Of a DNA stretch of 8,040 nt, positions 6,207-8,040 are shown one piece after another (positions within the stretch are counted from its first letter, which is position 1; each line of letters opens with the position of its first letter). The notes beneath the pieces were generated by a model. That model worked only from the letters and a program-made list of their open reading frames with translations, was not told where the DNA came from and searched no databases. Origin of the DNA: Alphaproteobacteria bacterium (lineage in GTDB: Bacteria > Pseudomonadota > Alphaproteobacteria > DSM-16000 > Inquilinaceae); NCBI GenBank assembly GCA_029263555.1, contig JAJUFW010000108.1:1-8040 (forward strand), in the 5' to 3' direction. Both the position numbers and the translations under genes were made by a program.

Positions 6207-6562
6207 GGCGCTCCTCCTAGTGGCGTGGGGTGAGAAGCTTACCATGAAGAAGCCGGTCAGGTTCGGGGCTATGGCGAAGGCCATCCGGAAATATGGACAG
6301 CATTTCGGGAAATGTTTCCGGCAGGGTCGACTGTTCTTTCGCCGGCGATGCCGATCGCATCGGCAATGCGCACCGGATTGCCGGCGTCAACGTCCCGCCG
6401 GACCTGGCCCGGCGTCCTGCGGGAAATCGGCGCGCGAGGCGATCGTCGGGTCGGCAAGGCCGAATGGCGAAGCGACCCTTCCTTCGGCTCAATCGCGCCG
6501 GTCGGGCCTTGCGGCTGGCTCAGGCCCCCCGCCGCGGCGCCCAACCGATTGCCTGACGGACC
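6207..6562. other. 356-bp interval without a recognisable gene
   Basis: Between the start of the hydrolase gene and the end of smpB. It contains the hydrolase ribosome binding site (CTCCTCCTA at 6211-6219 read on the plus strand), a nested inverted repeat at 6285-6321 and a weak imperfect hairpin (GGGCCT / AGGCCC at 6504-6509 and 6522-6527) after smpB that lacks a T-tract. Short frames are open on both strands. The most gene-like is on the plus strand at 6293-6556 (87 codons, ending 6 bp from the smpB stop), but it is rich in Arg and Pro in its second half and matches no family I know. A TTGACG at 6390-6385 on the minus strand has only a poor -10 partner. Confidence 0.6.
6285..6321. repeat. 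Nested inverted repeat upstream of the carbon-nitrogen hydrolase
   Basis: Outer arms CCGGAAA (6285-6291) and TTTCCGG (6315-6321) are perfect reverse complements enclosing 23 bp. Inside, immediately before the right outer arm, CATTTC-GG-GAAATG (6301-6314) is a second perfect palindrome. The element starts 79 bp upstream of the hydrolase start codon, a plausible place for a regulator binding site or promoter. Symmetry is seen directly; function is a guess. Confidence 0.4.
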
Positions 6563-7036
6563 CTAGCCCCGATCGCGCAGCAGGCGCTGCTTCTCGCGCT
6601 GCCAGTCCCGCTGCTTCTGGACTTCCCGCTTGTCGTGCTGCTTCTTGCCGCGGGCAAGTCCCAGATCGATCTTCGCGATGCCCTTCCGGTTGAAGTAGAT
6701 CGAAAGCGGGACCAGCGTCACGCCTTCACGCTTGACCGCGCCGAGCAGCCGGTCGCGCTCCTTGCGGTGGACCAGCAGCTTACGCGGCCTCCGCGTCTCG
6801 TGGTTGAAGCGGTTGGCCGGGGCGTATTCGGGAATATAGAGGTTGAACAGCCACAGCTCCCCCTCCATCTCGCCGGCATAGCTGTCCTGGATGTTCGCGC
6901 GGCCAAGGCGCAGCGCCTTCACCTCGGTGCCGGAGAGCACGATCCCGGCTTCGATCCGGTCCTCGATGAAATAGTCGAACCGTGCCCGGCGGTTCTGCGC
7001 CACGGGGCGGATCGCCGGTTCCTGCGGCCGGCTCAT
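6563..7036 (-). CDS. smpB: SsrA-binding protein SmpB
   Basis: Binds tmRNA and brings it to stalled ribosomes for trans-translation, tagging the unfinished protein for degradation. At 157 residues the length is normal. The oligonucleotide-binding barrel starts at NRRARFDYFIEDRIEAGIVL (15-34), followed by SGTEVKALR (35-43) and the LFNLYIPEYAPANRFNHE region (63-80). The C-terminal tail begins with the conserved GKKQHDKR (130-137) and continues with a basic Arg/Lys/Gln-rich helix that enters the empty mRNA channel. The ATG at 7036 has GGGAGG 5 nt upstream. It lies 58 bp downstream of dapA on the same strand and is probably co-transcribed with it, the common alphaproteobacterial arrangement. No tmRNA gene is visible in the window. 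Very secure. Confidence 0.97.
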   Translation of the reverse strand: MSRPQEPAIRPVAQNRRARFDYFIEDRIEAGIVLSGTEVKALRLGRANIQDSYAGEMEGELWLFNLYIPEYAPANRFNHETRRPRKLLVHRKERDRLLGAVKREGVTLVPLSIYFNRKGIAKIDLGLARGKKQHDKREVQKQRDWQREKQRLLRDRG

Positions 7037-7094
7037 CGCCGCCTCCCTTTCCTGTCGTTCACGCTCTGGGGGCTCAGGCAGCCCGCGCCCTGGT

Positions 7095-7970
7095 TCAGTT
7101 CAAAATCCCCGCGCTCACCATGGCGTCGCGCACGGCCTGCTTCGTCGCCTCTCCCGGCTCGGTGAGCGGCAGGCGGACGCGACTGGAGGCACGTCCCAGA
7201 AGGCTTGCCGCATACTTGACAGGTCCCGGGCTGGTTTCGAGGAACAGCGCCCTGTGCAGCGGGGCGAGCGCATCCCTGATTCGGCCGAAGGTGTCGAGGT
7301 CGCGGTTCTGCCACGCCCGATGCATTTCGGCACACAGCCGCGGCGCGACATTGGCCGTCACCGAGATGCAGCCATGGCCGCCCTGGGCAAGGAAGGCCGC
7401 GGCGGTCGCGTCTTCGCCCGAAAGCTGACAGAAATCCGCACCAATCTCCGTCCGGACCCGGAGCGGGCGGGCAAGATCGTTCGTCGCGTCCTTGACCCCG
7501 ACGATGTTCGGCAGCCGGGCGAGTCGCGCCATCGTCTCCACCGACATATCGATCACGCTTCGACCGGGGATGTTGTAGATAATGATCGGGAGCTCAACAG
7601 AATCGTGGATGGCCTTGAAGTGGTGATAAAGACCTTCCTGCGAAGGCTTGTTGTAGTAGGGCGTCACGATCAGGGCGGCATCAGCGCCGGCCTTCGCGGC
7701 GTGGCGGGTGAACGCGATCGCCTCTTCGGTCGAGTTCGAGCCCGTTCCCGCAATGACCGGCACCCGCCCCTTTGCCGCCTCGATGCAGAGATCGACCACG
7801 CGCCGATGCTCCTCGTAGCTCAGCGTGGGCGACTCTCCCGTGGTTCCGACCGGCACGAGGCCGTCCGTTCCCTCGGCAATCTGCCAGTCGACGAAGGATT
7901 GGAATCCGCTCTCGTCGATACCGCTTTCGGTGAAGGGCGTGATCAGCGCGACGATGGAGCCCTTGAACAT
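7095..7970 (-). CDS. dapA: 4-hydroxy-tetrahydrodipicolinate synthase
   Basis: Condenses pyruvate with aspartate semialdehyde, the committed step of lysine and meso-diaminopimelate synthesis, so it feeds both protein and peptidoglycan. The 291-residue product is full length for this TIM-barrel family. Key residues: T43-T44 in GTTGES, Y105 in TPYYNKPSQEG, Y132 in IIIYNIPGR with R137, and the Schiff-base lysine K160 in GVKDAT. At the allosteric lysine site H55 aligns with E. coli His56, reported as a marker of lysine feedback inhibition; N79 and E83 are also kept, while E. coli A49 and H53 are replaced by P48 and Y52. The ATG at 7970 has GGGGGA about 8 nt upstream. A promoter-like sequence lies just before it and smpB follows on the same strand. 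Very secure. Confidence 0.97.
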   Translation of the reverse strand: MFKGSIVALITPFTESGIDESGFQSFVDWQIAEGTDGLVPVGTTGESPTLSYEEHRRVVDLCIEAAKGRVPVIAGTGSNSTEEAIAFTRHAAKAGADAALIVTPYYNKPSQEGLYHHFKAIHDSVELPIIIYNIPGRSVIDMSVETMARLARLPNIVGVKDATNDLARPLRVRTEIGADFCQLSGEDATAAAFLAQGGHGCISVTANVAPRLCAEMHRAWQNRDLDTFGRIRDALAPLHRALFLETSPGPVKYAASLLGRASSRVRLPLTEPGEATKQAVRDAMVSAGILN

Positions 7971-8009
7971 GATGCATCCCCCATGGGCCGAGCCCGTAGA
8001 AAGGGCGAG

Positions 8010-8038
8010 AACATAGCCCCTCGGCTCGGGCTTGCCAA
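8010..8038 (-). promoter_or_regulatory. Predicted sigma-70-type promoter of dapA-smpB
   Basis: On the minus strand TTGGCA (8038-8033) is followed after 17 nt by TATGTT (8015-8010). The -35 matches TTGACA at five of six positions; the -10 matches at four. Transcription would start near 8003, about 33 nt before the dapA ATG. Prediction by eye; sequence further upstream is outside the window. Confidence 0.5.
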
Positions 8039-8040
8039 GC

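Noticed and set aside
6217..6544. Two 91-codon minus-strand frames between smpB and the hydrolase
   Set aside because: They overlap each other in different frames, contain low-complexity Arg/Pro-rich sequence and match no family I can recognise.

Overview
This is a GC-rich housekeeping segment from an alphaproteobacterium, probably close to Rhodospirillales or Rhizobiales. The assignment rests on three things: the gene order rpoZ - relA/spoT - acpS - lepB, the single bifunctional Rel/SpoT protein with an RxKD synthetase motif, and the long acidic omega subunit. No rRNA, tRNA, CRISPR, insertion sequence or phage gene is visible.

Layout from left to right. A minus-strand block holds, in its own direction of transcription, rpoZ (RNA polymerase omega), relA/spoT (ppGpp synthetase/hydrolase), acpS (holo-ACP synthase) and lepB (signal peptidase I, cut off by the left edge). 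A 252-bp divergent region follows. It carries a good rpoZ promoter, a run of ten G and an AT-rich palindrome. Then come two plus-strand genes: a LabA/DUF88-type NYN-domain protein and a family 5 (UDGb-like) uracil-DNA glycosylase. The glycosylase overlaps tail to tail with a minus-strand carbon-nitrogen hydrolase of the beta-ureidopropionase / N-carbamoyl amidase type. A 356-bp stretch without a recognisable gene follows, and then a minus-strand dapA-smpB pair with its own promoter at the right edge.

How the genes relate. The block combines transcription (omega), the stringent response (Rel), lipid cofactor loading (AcpS), protein export (LepB), ribosome rescue (SmpB), lysine/peptidoglycan precursor supply (DapA), DNA repair (UDG) and a probable RNA-processing nuclease (NYN). 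The carbon-nitrogen hydrolase is the one metabolic accessory gene and looks inserted between smpB and the glycosylase gene.

I found no undescribed multi-gene system. The points most worth a second look are the glycosylase gene, which has no ATG, GTG or TTG start upstream of its conserved N-terminus; the divergent rpoZ/NYN intergenic region; the all-acidic omega tail; and a nested inverted repeat upstream of the carbon-nitrogen hydrolase.
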